A stretch of DNA of 64,000 nt from UBA6115 sp012514225. GTDB taxonomy: Bacteria > Bacillota > Clostridia > Christensenellales > Aristaeellaceae. The notes below the pieces were generated by a model, which was given only the letters and a program-made list of their open reading frames with translations, was not told where the DNA came from and did no database searches. The stretch covers positions 1 through 64,000 of the forward strand of contig DAIOLC010000005.1 of assembly GCA_036756425.1 (NCBI GenBank), written 5' to 3'. Position numbers and translations under genes: made by a program. This document shows positions 1-7,754 of this stretch, in pieces (positions within the stretch are counted from its first letter, which is position 1; each line of letters opens with the position of its first letter).

Positions 1-192
1 GGTCCAGGCGTTCAGGGGGCGGTAAGTCGCCCGCGCCTTCTCAGATTCCCGGCGACGATGGCTGGGGCACCGATCATTCCAAGATTTTTATCTATTGCCT
101 GGGTTGTGTGTGGTTCCTTTTCATCGCATCACGTGTGCTGTTCCGCGAATATACTGGGTACTATTCATTGTGAGTTGTGAAGGATAACTGCG

Positions 193-771
193 ATGAGTGA
201 CAAATACTTGATTCCTGCCTGTTCAGGGGAGAAACTTGCTGTAAAATAAGGACAGTTAATAACGATTGTTGATGTGGAAGGCGGGCAAGTAGCAGACTTC
301 TTCGCAGAAGTTTCAGGCAATGGCGCGGAGTTCCTGTCAACGGGCGTTACGATTGATTGCAACGAATCGCTTGCGTTGCGCGTTGGGAGCATCATCTATA
401 CAAATCGATATCGCCCAATGCTTGAAGTGGTCTCAGACGATGTGGGCGAACACGATCTCCTTCATCCATGCTGCTGCCCGGAGATGTATGATTTCTTTTA
501 TCAAAACGGAGACGGGCACCCAAACTGTCTTGACAATATCAACGGCGCGCTCGGGGAGAATCGCAGCATGATCACCCCTGTCAACCTGTTCATGCATACC
601 AGGATCAACATGGATGGGAGCATTTCTGTTGAAGCGCCGAGGTCCAAAGCCGGAGATCAAATCGTGTTGAGGGCACTCATGGACATCACGCTTGGCGTAG
701 CGGCATGCAGTGTTTCGGAAAGCAAGTGCAACAGTGGAAAATGCTCCCCCGTTCTCGTTCTTGTTGATTGA
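193..771 (+). pseudogene. DUF1989 / urea carboxylase-associated family gene with an internal stop
   Basis: Read from ATG 193, which has an AAGGAT site 7 bases upstream, the frame gives MSDKYLIPACSGEKLAVK, a TAA stop at 247-249, then GQLITIVDVEGGQVADF and an uninterrupted frame to 771. The two halves join exactly as in DUF1989 proteins, where a Lys or similar residue precedes the GQ. Downstream landmarks are VGSIIYTNRYRPML, a Cys-rich HPCCCPEMYD stretch, the DGHPNCLDN region and a CNSGKCSP end. About 193 codons is full family length, and only one base change (AAA to TAA) separates it from an intact gene. A GTG at 274 could restart translation but would lose the N-terminal strand. The family is linked to urea carboxylase and amino-acid metabolism, but its chemistry is not settled. 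No urea genes lie nearby. An assembly error at one base is possible. Confidence 0.75.
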
Positions 772-1110
772 CGGAATAACAGCTTTACCATTTGGAACCA
801 TAGATACTGTGTCCTGATTCACCCATCAAGAACCCACCCAATTCCAGCATTGCGCGGAAACAACAAAGGAATGACGGTTGTCCGAAGCAAGGCACTGTGG
901 CTGCGGGAAACCGACCGTCCGCATTGCATCAGCACCCATCCCACGCGTTTCCGGTATTGGGCGATTTTTAAACGAACCCGGCGCCGTTCCAATGCCATGG
1001 CGCAGGCTGCTTGGGTCGGCACGCGCGTTTTGTTTTGAAGACAGAAAAGCGGCTTGAAATCCCCTTGGTTTGCCGGAGCAAATTGCCGACGGTGTTCCCT
1101 GCGGCCAACA
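772..1110. other. Intergenic region, no supported gene
   Basis: The stretch between the broken DUF1989 gene and the DUF1292 terminator has only short frames on both strands, without ribosome sites or recognisable motifs. Its base composition is more mixed than the flanking genes. I see no tRNA, repeat or clear promoter. Confidence 0.5.
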
Positions 1111-1138
1111 AAGAAACCGCCGCGGCTTCCCGCGGCGG
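1111..1138 (-). terminator. Intrinsic terminator of the ireB-ruvX-DUF1292 operon
   Basis: On the minus strand a perfect 9-bp stem CCGCCGCGG/CCGCGGCGG closes a GAAG tetraloop and is followed by TTTCTTTG. It starts about 23 bases past the DUF1292 stop codon. Confidence 0.85.
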
Positions 1139-1160
1139 CAAGGTGTGACCCCGGTCCGGC

Positions 1161-1502
1161 TCAGCCTTCCTCGTCCTCCGCGCCGTCCTCTTCCTCGTCG
1201 AGCTCGTCCATGAACAGCTCGAACACTTCCTGCTCGATTTCGTCCGAGTCGCAGGAGACGTAGGTGTCTTCGCCGTTCTCGTCCGCCTGGATTTTGAGGA
1301 TGACGACCTCGCCCTCGTCCTCGTCCTCAGCGTCCTCTTCCTGGGGCGCCAGCAGCACGACGTAGCTTTCACCCTTGTGCTCGATGGTGCTCAGGTACTC
1401 AAACTCGGTCGTGACCCCGTCCTCGTCCGTCAGTTCCACGATGTTGCTTTCCATTTCCTCCGGCGCTTCTTCCGGGGTCGGGTTGGTCTTGTCCTTGCTC
1501 AT
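1161..1502 (-). CDS. DUF1292 (YrzB-like) protein
   Basis: A 113-residue acidic protein matching the DUF1292 family: a core with IVELTDEDGVTTEFEYLSTIE, then a YVVLL strand and an EVVILKI strand, and a very acidic C-terminal tail rich in Glu and Asp. The function is unknown. The ATG has an AGGAGG site 7 bases upstream. It is the last gene of the conserved Firmicute trio ireB-ruvX-yrzB and is followed by a perfect intrinsic terminator. The acidic tail is longer than in compact family members. The family call is firm; a role cannot be given. Confidence 0.85.
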   Translation of the reverse strand: MSKDKTNPTPEEAPEEMESNIVELTDEDGVTTEFEYLSTIEHKGESYVVLLAPQEEDAEDEDEGEVVILKIQADENGEDTYVSCDSDEIEQEVFELFMDELDEEEDGAEDEEG

Positions 1503-1564
1503 TTCCGTTCCTCCTGTATCAGCTGGACGGCGCGTCCGTCCTGGGGTGTAAAATCATGCCCGGT

Positions 1565-1981
1565 TCATTGTACCCGCAGCGCGTCCAGGTGCCGCTGGAG
1601 GATGACCGCGGCGGCGGCCTGGTCCACCTTTTCCCGCAGGTTTTTCGCCCCGGCGCCGCCTGCGCGCAGCAACTCCTCCGCTTCCAGGCTGGACAGCCGC
1701 TCGTCCTGGGTGTGTACCTTGACGCCCTTCTTCTCCAGCGCCCCGCAGAAGCCCAGCGTCTCCTCCGCCTGCGCGCCCAGGCTGCCGTCCATGTTCCGGG
1801 GAAGGCCGACGACCACGTACTCCGCGCCGTGCTCCTGCATCAGGCCATGGACGGCCGCGGCGGTGGGGCCCCAGCCGCGGTGGGCCAGGGTGCAAAGCGG
1901 GGCGGCCAGGCGCCGTTCCGGGTCGCTGAGCGCGACGCCGACGCGCCGGCCGCCGTAGTCCAGGCCCATCAGGCGGCTCAC
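1565..1981 (-). CDS. ruvX: Holliday junction resolvase-like RuvX/YqgF nuclease
   Basis: Predicted RNase H-fold nuclease of 138 residues, the usual length. The first strand carries the catalytic Asp in MGLDYGGRRVGVALSD. Other family landmarks are VVVGLPRNMDGS, the QDERLSS segment and a C-terminal KVDQAAAAVILQ helix with the last acidic residue. In other bacteria the family acts in 16S pre-rRNA 5' processing and was earlier assigned to Holliday junctions. I chose GTG 1981 because it overlaps the ireB stop in a GTGA arrangement, typical of translational coupling; an upstream frame extension has no family similarity. Confidence 0.93.
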   Translation of the reverse strand: MSRLMGLDYGGRRVGVALSDPERRLAAPLCTLAHRGWGPTAAAVHGLMQEHGAEYVVVGLPRNMDGSLGAQAEETLGFCGALEKKGVKVHTQDERLSSLEAEELLRAGGAGAKNLREKVDQAAAAVILQRHLDALRVQ

Positions 1982-2244
1982 CGCCGGCCCATGGCCCCCG
2001 AAAAGTAAAATCGCACCAGCTCCTCCAGGATTTCGTCGCGCTGCAGCCGGCAAATCAGGCTACGGGCGTTCTCGTGGCTGGTGATATAGGTCGGGTCGCC
2101 GGTCAGGACAAAGCCGGTGATCTGGGCGACGGGGTCGTAGCCCTTGGCCACCAGGGCCTGATATACATGCTGAAGGATGCCAGCGGCGACGCTGTTTTCA
2201 TCCTGCAGCGGGACCATCCTGGTGGTGCCAAATCCCTCGGTCAT
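1978..2244 (-). CDS. ireB: IreB family regulatory phosphoprotein (UPF0297)
   Basis: An 88-residue protein with the UPF0297 signature: FGTTRMV near the start, then AAGILQHVYQALVAKGYDP, ITGFVLTGDPTYITSH and NARSLICRLQRDEILEELVRFYF. In Enterococcus, IreB is a substrate of the Ser/Thr kinase IreK and affects cephalosporin tolerance; the Thr residues after FG fit that. ATG 2244 is preferred over ATG 2250 because GAGGAGGG lies only 1 base before the latter but 7 bases before the former. The gene has its own sigma-A-type promoter and overlaps ruvX by 4 bases. alaS, its usual upstream neighbour, is absent here. Confidence 0.92.
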   Translation of the reverse strand: MTEGFGTTRMVPLQDENSVAAGILQHVYQALVAKGYDPVAQITGFVLTGDPTYITSHENARSLICRLQRDEILEELVRFYFSGAMGRR

Positions 2245-2264
2245 GCGCATCCCTCCTCTTTTTG

Positions 2265-2292
2265 ATTATACAGGAAGGCGGGAAAACATCAA
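2265..2292 (-). promoter_or_regulatory. Promoter of ireB-ruvX-DUF1292
   Basis: On the minus strand TTGATG is followed after 16 bases by a perfect TATAAT, about 20 bases before the ireB start. Confidence 0.75.
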
Positions 2293-2372
2293 GCAAGGAT
2301 TTCACCTTTCCCGGACGGATTCCGGCCCGCCGGGATGGTATACTGCGAGGGAGGGAAACTAGGGAGGAATGA

Positions 2373-3593
2373 ATGACCAGACGCCTGTATTTCGAGGACG
2401 CTTTTCTGCGCGCCTTCGCCTCTTCCGTGACGGCACGGCGGGAGGACGCGGCGGGCGCGTGGCTGGGCCTGGAGGCGACGGCCTTTTACCCCGAGGGCGG
2501 CGGCCAGCCCTGGGACACCGGCACGCTGTCCGGCCCGGGCGGGGCATGCCGGGTCACGGAGGTGCGCCTGGACGGGGACGGGGTCATCTGGCACAGGGCG
2601 GAGGCGGCCCCCGGCGCGCGGCTGCCCGAAACCGGGGAAGCGGTGGAAGGCCGGATTGACTGGGAGCGCCGGTTCGACCACATGCAGCAGCACACGGGCG
2701 AGCATATCCTGGCCAACTGCGTCCACCGGCTGGCCGGCGGCTTCATCCACGGGCTGCACATCGGTTCGGAGGTCTCCAGCATCGACGTGACCCTGCCCGG
2801 GGGCGAAACCCGCCTGCCGGAGGAAACGCTGGACGAAATCGAGGCGCTGGCCAACCGGCGGCTGGCGGAGGACGGAGATGTCGTCTGCCGGATTCCGAAG
2901 CCCGGGGAGCTGGCCGCCCTGCCGCTGCGCAAGGACCCGACGGTGAAGGAAAGCGTCCGCGTCTGCGCGGTGGGGGATTATGAGATGGTGGCCTGCGGCG
3001 GCACCCACCTGCGCAGCGCCGCCCAGGTGGGGCTCATCAAGATTCTCTCCGCGCAGCCTGCCCGCGGCAAGATGCGCGTCTTTTTCCTGTGCGGGCTGCG
3101 GGCCGCCCGTTATTTCCAGGCCTGCCACCGCTCCCTTTCCCGGGTCGGCGCGATGCTCAACGCCGGGGTGGAGCAGGCGCCGGAGCGGCTTGCTGCGCTG
3201 CAGGCGCAGATGGGGGAAGCCCGGCGCGGGCTGGCGGCCCTGCGCGGGCGCCTGGCGGAGGCCCTGGCGCCCGGGCTGACGGAAACCGCGGGACCCCTGC
3301 CGGACGGCGGGTTGCTTGTAAGCCACAGACTGGACGGGGAAGAATCGGACCTGATGGAGCACCTGGCGCAGGCGCTCATCGCGCGGCCGGGCATTGTCGC
3401 CCTGCTCACAGCGCCCAGCGCGGACGGCGAAGCCTGCCTGTTCGCCCGTTCCCAAAACCGCGGGGAGGACATGCGGGAATTGCTGAAACAGGCGGGCGCA
3501 AGGGGGGGCGGACGGCCGGACTGGGCCCGGGGCGTGGCGTCCGCCGCGGACCTGGATGCCGCGGCGGCGGCCGTCCTGTCCGGCGGTGGCTGA
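2373..3593 (+). CDS. Alanyl-tRNA editing protein AlaX (long form with DHHA1 domain)
   Basis: Free-standing homologue of the AlaRS editing domain, 406 residues, predicted to hydrolyse Ser-tRNA(Ala) or Gly-tRNA(Ala). The N-terminal beta-barrel region has FYPEGGGQPWDTG at 39-51. The zinc and active-site motifs HTGEH (107-111) and CGGTH (208-212) are intact. A helical linker at about 240-290 leads to a C-terminal DHHA1-like domain ending in GGGRPDWARGVA. The ATG has GGGAGGAAT just upstream. It is divergent from ireB, in the place where alaS is usual. It lacks the catalytic aminoacylation domain, so it is not alaS itself. Confidence 0.9.
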   Translation: MTRRLYFEDAFLRAFASSVTARREDAAGAWLGLEATAFYPEGGGQPWDTGTLSGPGGACRVTEVRLDGDGVIWHRAEAAPGARLPETGEAVEGRIDWERRFDHMQQHTGEHILANCVHRLAGGFIHGLHIGSEVSSIDVTLPGGETRLPEETLDEIEALANRRLAEDGDVVCRIPKPGELAALPLRKDPTVKESVRVCAVGDYEMVACGGTHLRSAAQVGLIKILSAQPARGKMRVFFLCGLRAARYFQACHRSLSRVGAMLNAGVEQAPERLAALQAQMGEARRGLAALRGRLAEALAPGLTETAGPLPDGGLLVSHRLDGEESDLMEHLAQALIARPGIVALLTAPSADGEACLFARSQNRGEDMRELLKQAGARGGGRPDWARGVASAADLDAAAAAVLSGGG

Positions 3594-3607
3594 GAAATTT
3601 CGGCGTC

Positions 3608-3615
3608 TGTATACA
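3608..3615. promoter_or_regulatory. Upstream copy of palindrome TGTATACA
   Basis: A perfect 8-bp palindrome TGTATACA lies about 32 bases upstream of the -35 box of the TRAP operon. An identical copy follows the -10 box exactly 70 bp downstream. Such pairs suit a dimeric repressor, for example of the GntR family, that can loop DNA; the regulator is not in this window. Confidence 0.5.
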
Positions 3616-3646
3616 AAGGCAGTGCAATCGTCGGGCCGCGCCTTGG

Positions 3647-3675
3647 TTGACAGGCCCGGCGCGGTTGAGTAATAT
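3647..3675 (+). promoter_or_regulatory. Promoter of the TAXI-TRAP operon
   Basis: A consensus TTGACA, a 17-bp spacer and TAATAT lie about 95 bases before the binding-protein start. Confidence 0.85.
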
Positions 3676-3677
3676 CC

Positions 3678-3685
3678 TGTATACA
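3678..3685. promoter_or_regulatory. Downstream copy of palindrome TGTATACA
   Basis: Second perfect TGTATACA, 3 bases past the -10 box and so at the expected transcription start. A protein bound here would block initiation directly. The two copies share the longer core CTGTATACAA. Confidence 0.55.
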
Positions 3686-3771
3686 ACTTACCCGCCATGC
3701 GGAGAACCCCTTCCCGCCGGGCGCCGCCCGGAAAATCCCCATCGTCAGCGTGAATGAAAGGAGATCCACCC

Positions 3772-4719
3772 ATGAAAAGAACCCTGTCCCTGCTCCTGGC
3801 GGTCCTCCTGCTCGCGGGCAGCGCCGCGGCCCTGGCCGAGACAAAGATGTGGGGCATCACCACCGGCGGCACCGGAGGCACCTATTATCCCCTGGGCGGT
3901 GAAATCGCCGCGCTGTGGATGAAGCACATCCCCAACCTGGACGTTTCCGTGCAGACCTCCGGCGGCTCCAAGGACAACATCCTGAAGATGAACAACAGCG
4001 AGGCGGAGTTCGGCACGGTGCAGAACGACGTCATGTATTACGCCTACAACGGCGACCAGGACTTCTTCGGCGGCGAGGTCATCGACTCTTTCGTGGCCAT
4101 CGGCGCCCTGTACCCCGAACTGGTGCAGGTCGTGGTCGCGGCGGATTCCGACATCAAGACCATCGCCGACCTGAAGGGCAAGAACGTGTCCGTGGGCGCG
4201 GTGGGCTCCGGCGTGTACTTCAACGCCGTGCAGCTGCTGGGCGAGGCCGGGCTGAAGCTGGAGGACGTCAAGGCCCAGCACCTGAGCTTCGACGAGTCCG
4301 CCACCTCCTTCCAGAACCGCCAGCTGGACGCCTTCTTCGTCACCGCCGGCCTGCCCAACCCCGCCATCATGGACGTGGACAGCAAGCGCGACGTGCGCCT
4401 GATCGGCCTGACGGACGAGCAGATGACGGCGCTGCAGGCCAAGTACAGCTTCTACGTGCCCGTCGTGGTGCCGGCCGGCGCCTACAAGGGCATCCTGGAG
4501 GACGTGACCGTGCCCGCCGTGGGCGCCGTGCTCATCTGCAACAAGGACCTTCCCGAGGACCTCGTCTATGAGATGACCAAGGTCCTGTTCGAAAACACGG
4601 ACGAGCTGACCCACGCCAAGAAGGAATTCATCAAGGCGGAGAGCGCCGTCAAGGGTGTCCCGGTTCCCTTCCACCCCGGCGCCGCGAAGTACTTCAAGGA
4701 AAAGGGCCTCCTGCCGTAA
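3772..4719 (+). CDS. TAXI family TRAP transporter solute-binding protein
   Basis: Secreted receptor of a TRAP importer, 315 residues. A signal peptide MKRTLSLLLAVLLLAGSAAALAE is cleaved near AAALA. The mature protein starts with KMWGITTGGTGGTYYPLGG, the TAXI hallmark, and continues with VQTSGGSKDNILKMNN and DLKGKNVSVGAVGSG. ATG 3772 has AAAGGAGA 8 bases upstream; an earlier in-frame ATG at 3754 lies before this site and would spoil the signal peptide. Ligands in the family are often glutamate, 2-oxoglutarate or related carboxylates; the ligand here is not predictable. The permease gene follows after an intrinsic terminator-like hairpin. Confidence 0.93.
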   Translation: MKRTLSLLLAVLLLAGSAAALAETKMWGITTGGTGGTYYPLGGEIAALWMKHIPNLDVSVQTSGGSKDNILKMNNSEAEFGTVQNDVMYYAYNGDQDFFGGEVIDSFVAIGALYPELVQVVVAADSDIKTIADLKGKNVSVGAVGSGVYFNAVQLLGEAGLKLEDVKAQHLSFDESATSFQNRQLDAFFVTAGLPNPAIMDVDSKRDVRLIGLTDEQMTALQAKYSFYVPVVVPAGAYKGILEDVTVPAVGAVLICNKDLPEDLVYEMTKVLFENTDELTHAKKEFIKAESAVKGVPVPFHPGAAKYFKEKGLLP

Positions 4720-4731
4720 GCGGAACAACGC

Positions 4732-4761
4732 AGCCCCGGGCCCAAAAGCCCGGGGCTTTTT
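4732..4761 (+). terminator. Intercistronic terminator between TRAP receptor and permease
   Basis: A 10-bp GC stem AGCCCCGGGC/GCCCGGGGCT with a CCAAAA loop and five Ts, 12 bases after the receptor stop. Partial readthrough would give more receptor than permease mRNA. Confidence 0.85.
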
Positions 4762-4787
4762 AGCCTGAGGGAAGAGGAGGACAGCCG

Positions 4788-6917
4788 ATGAGCGAACGGA
4801 CGCCGGACCCGATTGAAAACCAGCCGGTTCCGCCGGAGGGCGCGCAGGAGGAATTCGAGCGCGTCGACCAGGGCGAAATCCAGCAGATCATGAGCAAGTT
4901 TGACCGCGAGAGCGCCTTCCGCACCCTGACGGGGTCCCGCGGGCTCATCCTCACGGTCATCCTGGTGTGCTTCTCCCTGCTGCAATTGTACAGCACCTGG
5001 TTCATCATCCCCAGCACGCACATGCGGCCGCTGCACCTGGGCATCGTCGTGATGCTGGCGTACTTCCTCTACCCCGCCCGCCGCGGGGGCGCGAAGGACA
5101 ACCTGCCCTGGTGCGACATCGTGCTGGGCCTTGCCGCGCTGGCGCTCTTCCTCTATCCCGTCCTCAACTTCAACCAGCTGGCGCGGCAGAACAGCTATCA
5201 GCTCTATCAGTACTGGATTGGCGGCGTCGCCATCCTGCTGCTGGCCGAGGCCTGCCGGCGGGTGGTGGGGATACCCATCGTCATCATCGCAGCGGCGTTC
5301 ATCCTCATCGGGCTCTTCGGCCGCAGCATGCCGGGCTTCGCGGCCAACCGGGGCTTCAACATCCAGCAGGTCATCAAGCACCTGTACTTCACCCAGGAGG
5401 GCGTGTTCGGCGTGCCGGTGGGCGCCAGCTCCACCTTCATCTTCCTGTTCATCCTCTTCGGCGCCTTCCTGGAGAAGACCGGCGTGGGCGAGTTCTTCAT
5501 CGACCTGTCCAACGCCATCGCCGGCAAGCAGCGCGGCGGTCCCGCCAAAGTAGCCGTCATCACCAGCGCGCTGGAGGGCACGGTGTCCGGCTCCTCCGTC
5601 GCCAACACCGTTGGAAGCGGCTCCTTCACCATCCCGATGATGAAGCGCCTGGGCTACCGGCCGGAGTTCGCCGCGGCGGTGGAGGCCGCCGCGTCCACCG
5701 GCGGGCAGATCATGCCGCCGGTCATGGGCGCCGCCGCCTTCCTGATGGCGGAGTCCGTGGGCGTGCCCTATTCCACCATCGTCAAGGCCGCCATCATCCC
5801 CGCCCTTTTGTACTTTGCCGGCATCTACATCGTCACCGACCTGGAGGCCAAGAAGCAGGGCCTGAAGGGCATGGAAAAGGACAAGCTGCCCCGCCTGCTG
5901 ACCGTCATGAAGGAGCGGGGGCACCTGCTGCTGCCGCTCGTCGCCATCATTTACGTGCTGGGCGCCGGCTTCACCCCCTCCGTCGCCGCCCTCATCGGCA
6001 TCGGCATTGCCGTGATGGGGGGCTACCTGAAAACCGTCGCCCAGGCGCTGTTTGCCGTCGCCAAGGGCCGGGGGGTCGATCCCGTCTTCAAGGCGGGCCA
6101 GCACTTGCGCCCGAGGCAATACCTGGAGGCGCTGGAGTCCGGCGCGCGCAACATCCTTTCCGTCGCCCTGGCCTGCGGCGTGGCGGGCATCATCGCCGGC
6201 ATGATTACCCTGACGGGCATCGGCATGAAGATGGGCACGGGGCTGACCAACCTGGCCGGGGGCAGCCTGCTGCTGATTCTGATTTTCACCATGTTCTCCT
6301 CCATCCTCCTGGGCATGGGCGTGCCCACGACGGCCAACTACCTCATCACCTCCTCCATCATGGCGCCTGTGGTCGCCCGGTCGCTGATGGCCATCCTGCC
6401 GGGCACCTACGAGCCACTGGCCGAACTCGCCCCGCAGTACGCCATCCTGCCCGCCCACCTGTTCACCTTCTATTTCGGCATCATCGCCGACATCACCCCG
6501 CCCGTCGCCCTGGCCGCGATGGCCGGCGCGGCCATCGCCAAGTCCAACCCCCTAAAGACGGGCATCGAGGCCACCCGCCTGGCCATCGCCGCCTTCCTGG
6601 TGCCCTACATCTTCGTGTACAACCCCCAGATGCTGATGCTCGACGCGCAATGGTATGAAATCGTGTTCATCGCCGTCACCGCGCTCATCGGCATGTTCGG
6701 CATCGGCATGGCGCTGGAGAAATACTGGGAGAGCAAACTGAACGTCATCCAGCAGCTGATGGCCTTGGCTGGCGGACTGCTGCTCATCATCCCCGGGTGG
6801 GTGACGGACCTGATCGGCTTCGTCCTGATCGCCCTGGTCGTGCTGTGGCAGCGGGTGCAGAACCCGAAAGGGAAAAAACGGGTGCCTTTCCCTTGGAGAC
6901 CCTGGAGAAAACCATAA
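4788..6917 (+). CDS. TRAP transporter permease, fused small and large subunits (4TM/12TM)
   Basis: Ion-gradient-driven membrane permease of 709 residues in which the small (DctQ-like) and large (DctM-like) subunits are one chain, the normal form for TAXI systems. A hydrophilic N-terminus of about 45 residues precedes many membrane helices. Large-subunit motifs include EGTVSGSSVANTVGSGSFTIPMM and AASTGGQIMPPVMGAAAFLMAE, and later GMGVPTTANYLITSS and FGIIADITPPVALAAMAGAAIA. The C-terminal 75 residues hold two more hydrophobic segments and a basic tail. ATG 4788 follows GAGGAGGACAGCC. It pairs with the upstream receptor. Confidence 0.94.
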   Translation: MSERTPDPIENQPVPPEGAQEEFERVDQGEIQQIMSKFDRESAFRTLTGSRGLILTVILVCFSLLQLYSTWFIIPSTHMRPLHLGIVVMLAYFLYPARRGGAKDNLPWCDIVLGLAALALFLYPVLNFNQLARQNSYQLYQYWIGGVAILLLAEACRRVVGIPIVIIAAAFILIGLFGRSMPGFAANRGFNIQQVIKHLYFTQEGVFGVPVGASSTFIFLFILFGAFLEKTGVGEFFIDLSNAIAGKQRGGPAKVAVITSALEGTVSGSSVANTVGSGSFTIPMMKRLGYRPEFAAAVEAAASTGGQIMPPVMGAAAFLMAESVGVPYSTIVKAAIIPALLYFAGIYIVTDLEAKKQGLKGMEKDKLPRLLTVMKERGHLLLPLVAIIYVLGAGFTPSVAALIGIGIAVMGGYLKTVAQALFAVAKGRGVDPVFKAGQHLRPRQYLEALESGARNILSVALACGVAGIIAGMITLTGIGMKMGTGLTNLAGGSLLLILIFTMFSSILLGMGVPTTANYLITSSIMAPVVARSLMAILPGTYEPLAELAPQYAILPAHLFTFYFGIIADITPPVALAAMAGAAIAKSNPLKTGIEATRLAIAAFLVPYIFVYNPQMLMLDAQWYEIVFIAVTALIGMFGIGMALEKYWESKLNVIQQLMALAGGLLLIIPGWVTDLIGFVLIALVVLWQRVQNPKGKKRVPFPWRPWRKP

Positions 6918-6922
6918 AACGA

Positions 6923-6954
6923 GCGGAAGACCGGGGATTTCCCCGGTCTTCCGC
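6923..6954. terminator. Bidirectional terminator between convergent genes
   Basis: A 14-bp perfect stem GCGGAAGACCGGGG/CCCCGGTCTTCCGC closes a 4-base loop between the TRAP permease and the convergent Ig-like protein gene. The T-rich tail (TCGTTTTATGG) is on the minus strand; the plus side ends in GGTATATAGG. Confidence 0.8.
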
Positions 6955-6971
6955 GGTATATAGGGGATTCC

Positions 6972-7754
6972 CTACTTCATATGAAACCCGTAAACCATCT
7001 TCCGCGTCTCGACCTTCGTGCCGTACCTGACTTTCAGCACGCCGTTCTGGATAAAATATTTTGTCTTGCTGACGGTGACCTTGCCGCTGGCGTTTCCTTC
7101 GGCGGTATGGAGTTCGTTGCCGCTTCTCGACAGAACGACGAAGTAGTGGTTCGTGGTATGGATTACGTCATATTTCCGGATATCGCTGACCTTGTAAAAC
7201 TTTCGCCCGTCGGCGTAACTGCTCTTTTTGAAGACATAGTATACGTAATCCGCGGCATATGCCGCGCAGCCGGAGGTCGTTTTGCGGGGGTTCAGCTTGG
7301 GCCTTTGCCCCGCCCCCCAGGCAATCCCGCTTTTCCAGCGCGCGTCCTTTACGAACATCGGGCTGAGGCTCCAGGGCGTATCGTAGACGTCCACCTGGAA
7401 GCTGCTGGTTTTCCCGTTGCTGGTCTTCGCGGTGATGGTCGCCTTCCCCTTTGCCTTCGCATACAGGGTGATGACCGTTGTATCTTTTTCGCAGCGGATG
7501 TTGTTCAAGGCGACGACGGCGCTGTTTGAACTCGTAAACGTCACCTGCATGCTGCTTGTGTTCGACGGCAGCACTTTGGCGATCACATTGCGGTTTTCTC
7601 CGGCGCCCATCTGGATGCAGACATTGGCGATGCTGACCTCGATGCTTTTTGGGGGGATGGGCGTGGGCAGCGCCAGCCTGCTGGCAGAGGACGGCGCGGG
7701 AAACAGGGACAGCAACACCAGGAGCAGCAGCAGAATCGAGCCGGTTCTCTTCAT
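6972..7754 (-). CDS. Secreted Ig-like (BIG2-type) protein with cysteine-hydrolase-like C-terminus
   Basis: A 260-residue exported protein. The signal peptide has a long hydrophobic core (GSILLLLLVLLSLFPAPSSA). Residues about 35-124 look like a bacterial Ig-like group 2 domain: VTFTSSNSAVVALNNIRC and AKAKGKATITAKTSNGKTSSFQVDV. The C-terminal half has a Cys at the head of a helix (SGCAAYAADYVYYVF, Cys163), a TNHYFVVLSR strand (His203) and AEGN near 219-221, an arrangement like CHAP or NlpC/P60 enzymes with a Cys-His-Asn set. That enzymatic reading is inference. ATG 7754 has GGGAGG 5-6 bases upstream; the longer frame upstream is not protein-like. It has its own promoter and may act on or adhere to the cell wall. 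Confidence 0.7.
   Translation of the reverse strand: MKRTGSILLLLLVLLSLFPAPSSASRLALPTPIPPKSIEVSIANVCIQMGAGENRNVIAKVLPSNTSSMQVTFTSSNSAVVALNNIRCEKDTTVITLYAKAKGKATITAKTSNGKTSSFQVDVYDTPWSLSPMFVKDARWKSGIAWGAGQRPKLNPRKTTSGCAAYAADYVYYVFKKSSYADGRKFYKVSDIRKYDVIHTTNHYFVVLSRSGNELHTAEGNASGKVTVSKTKYFIQNGVLKVRYGTKVETRKMVYGFHMK

Noticed and set aside
850..1038. Possible 62-residue protein
   Set aside because: No ribosome site or similarity; likely chance frame in a spacer.
2289..3881. Minus-strand frame of 530 codons
   Set aside because: It crosses AlaX, the TRAP promoter and the receptor start; no protein family features.
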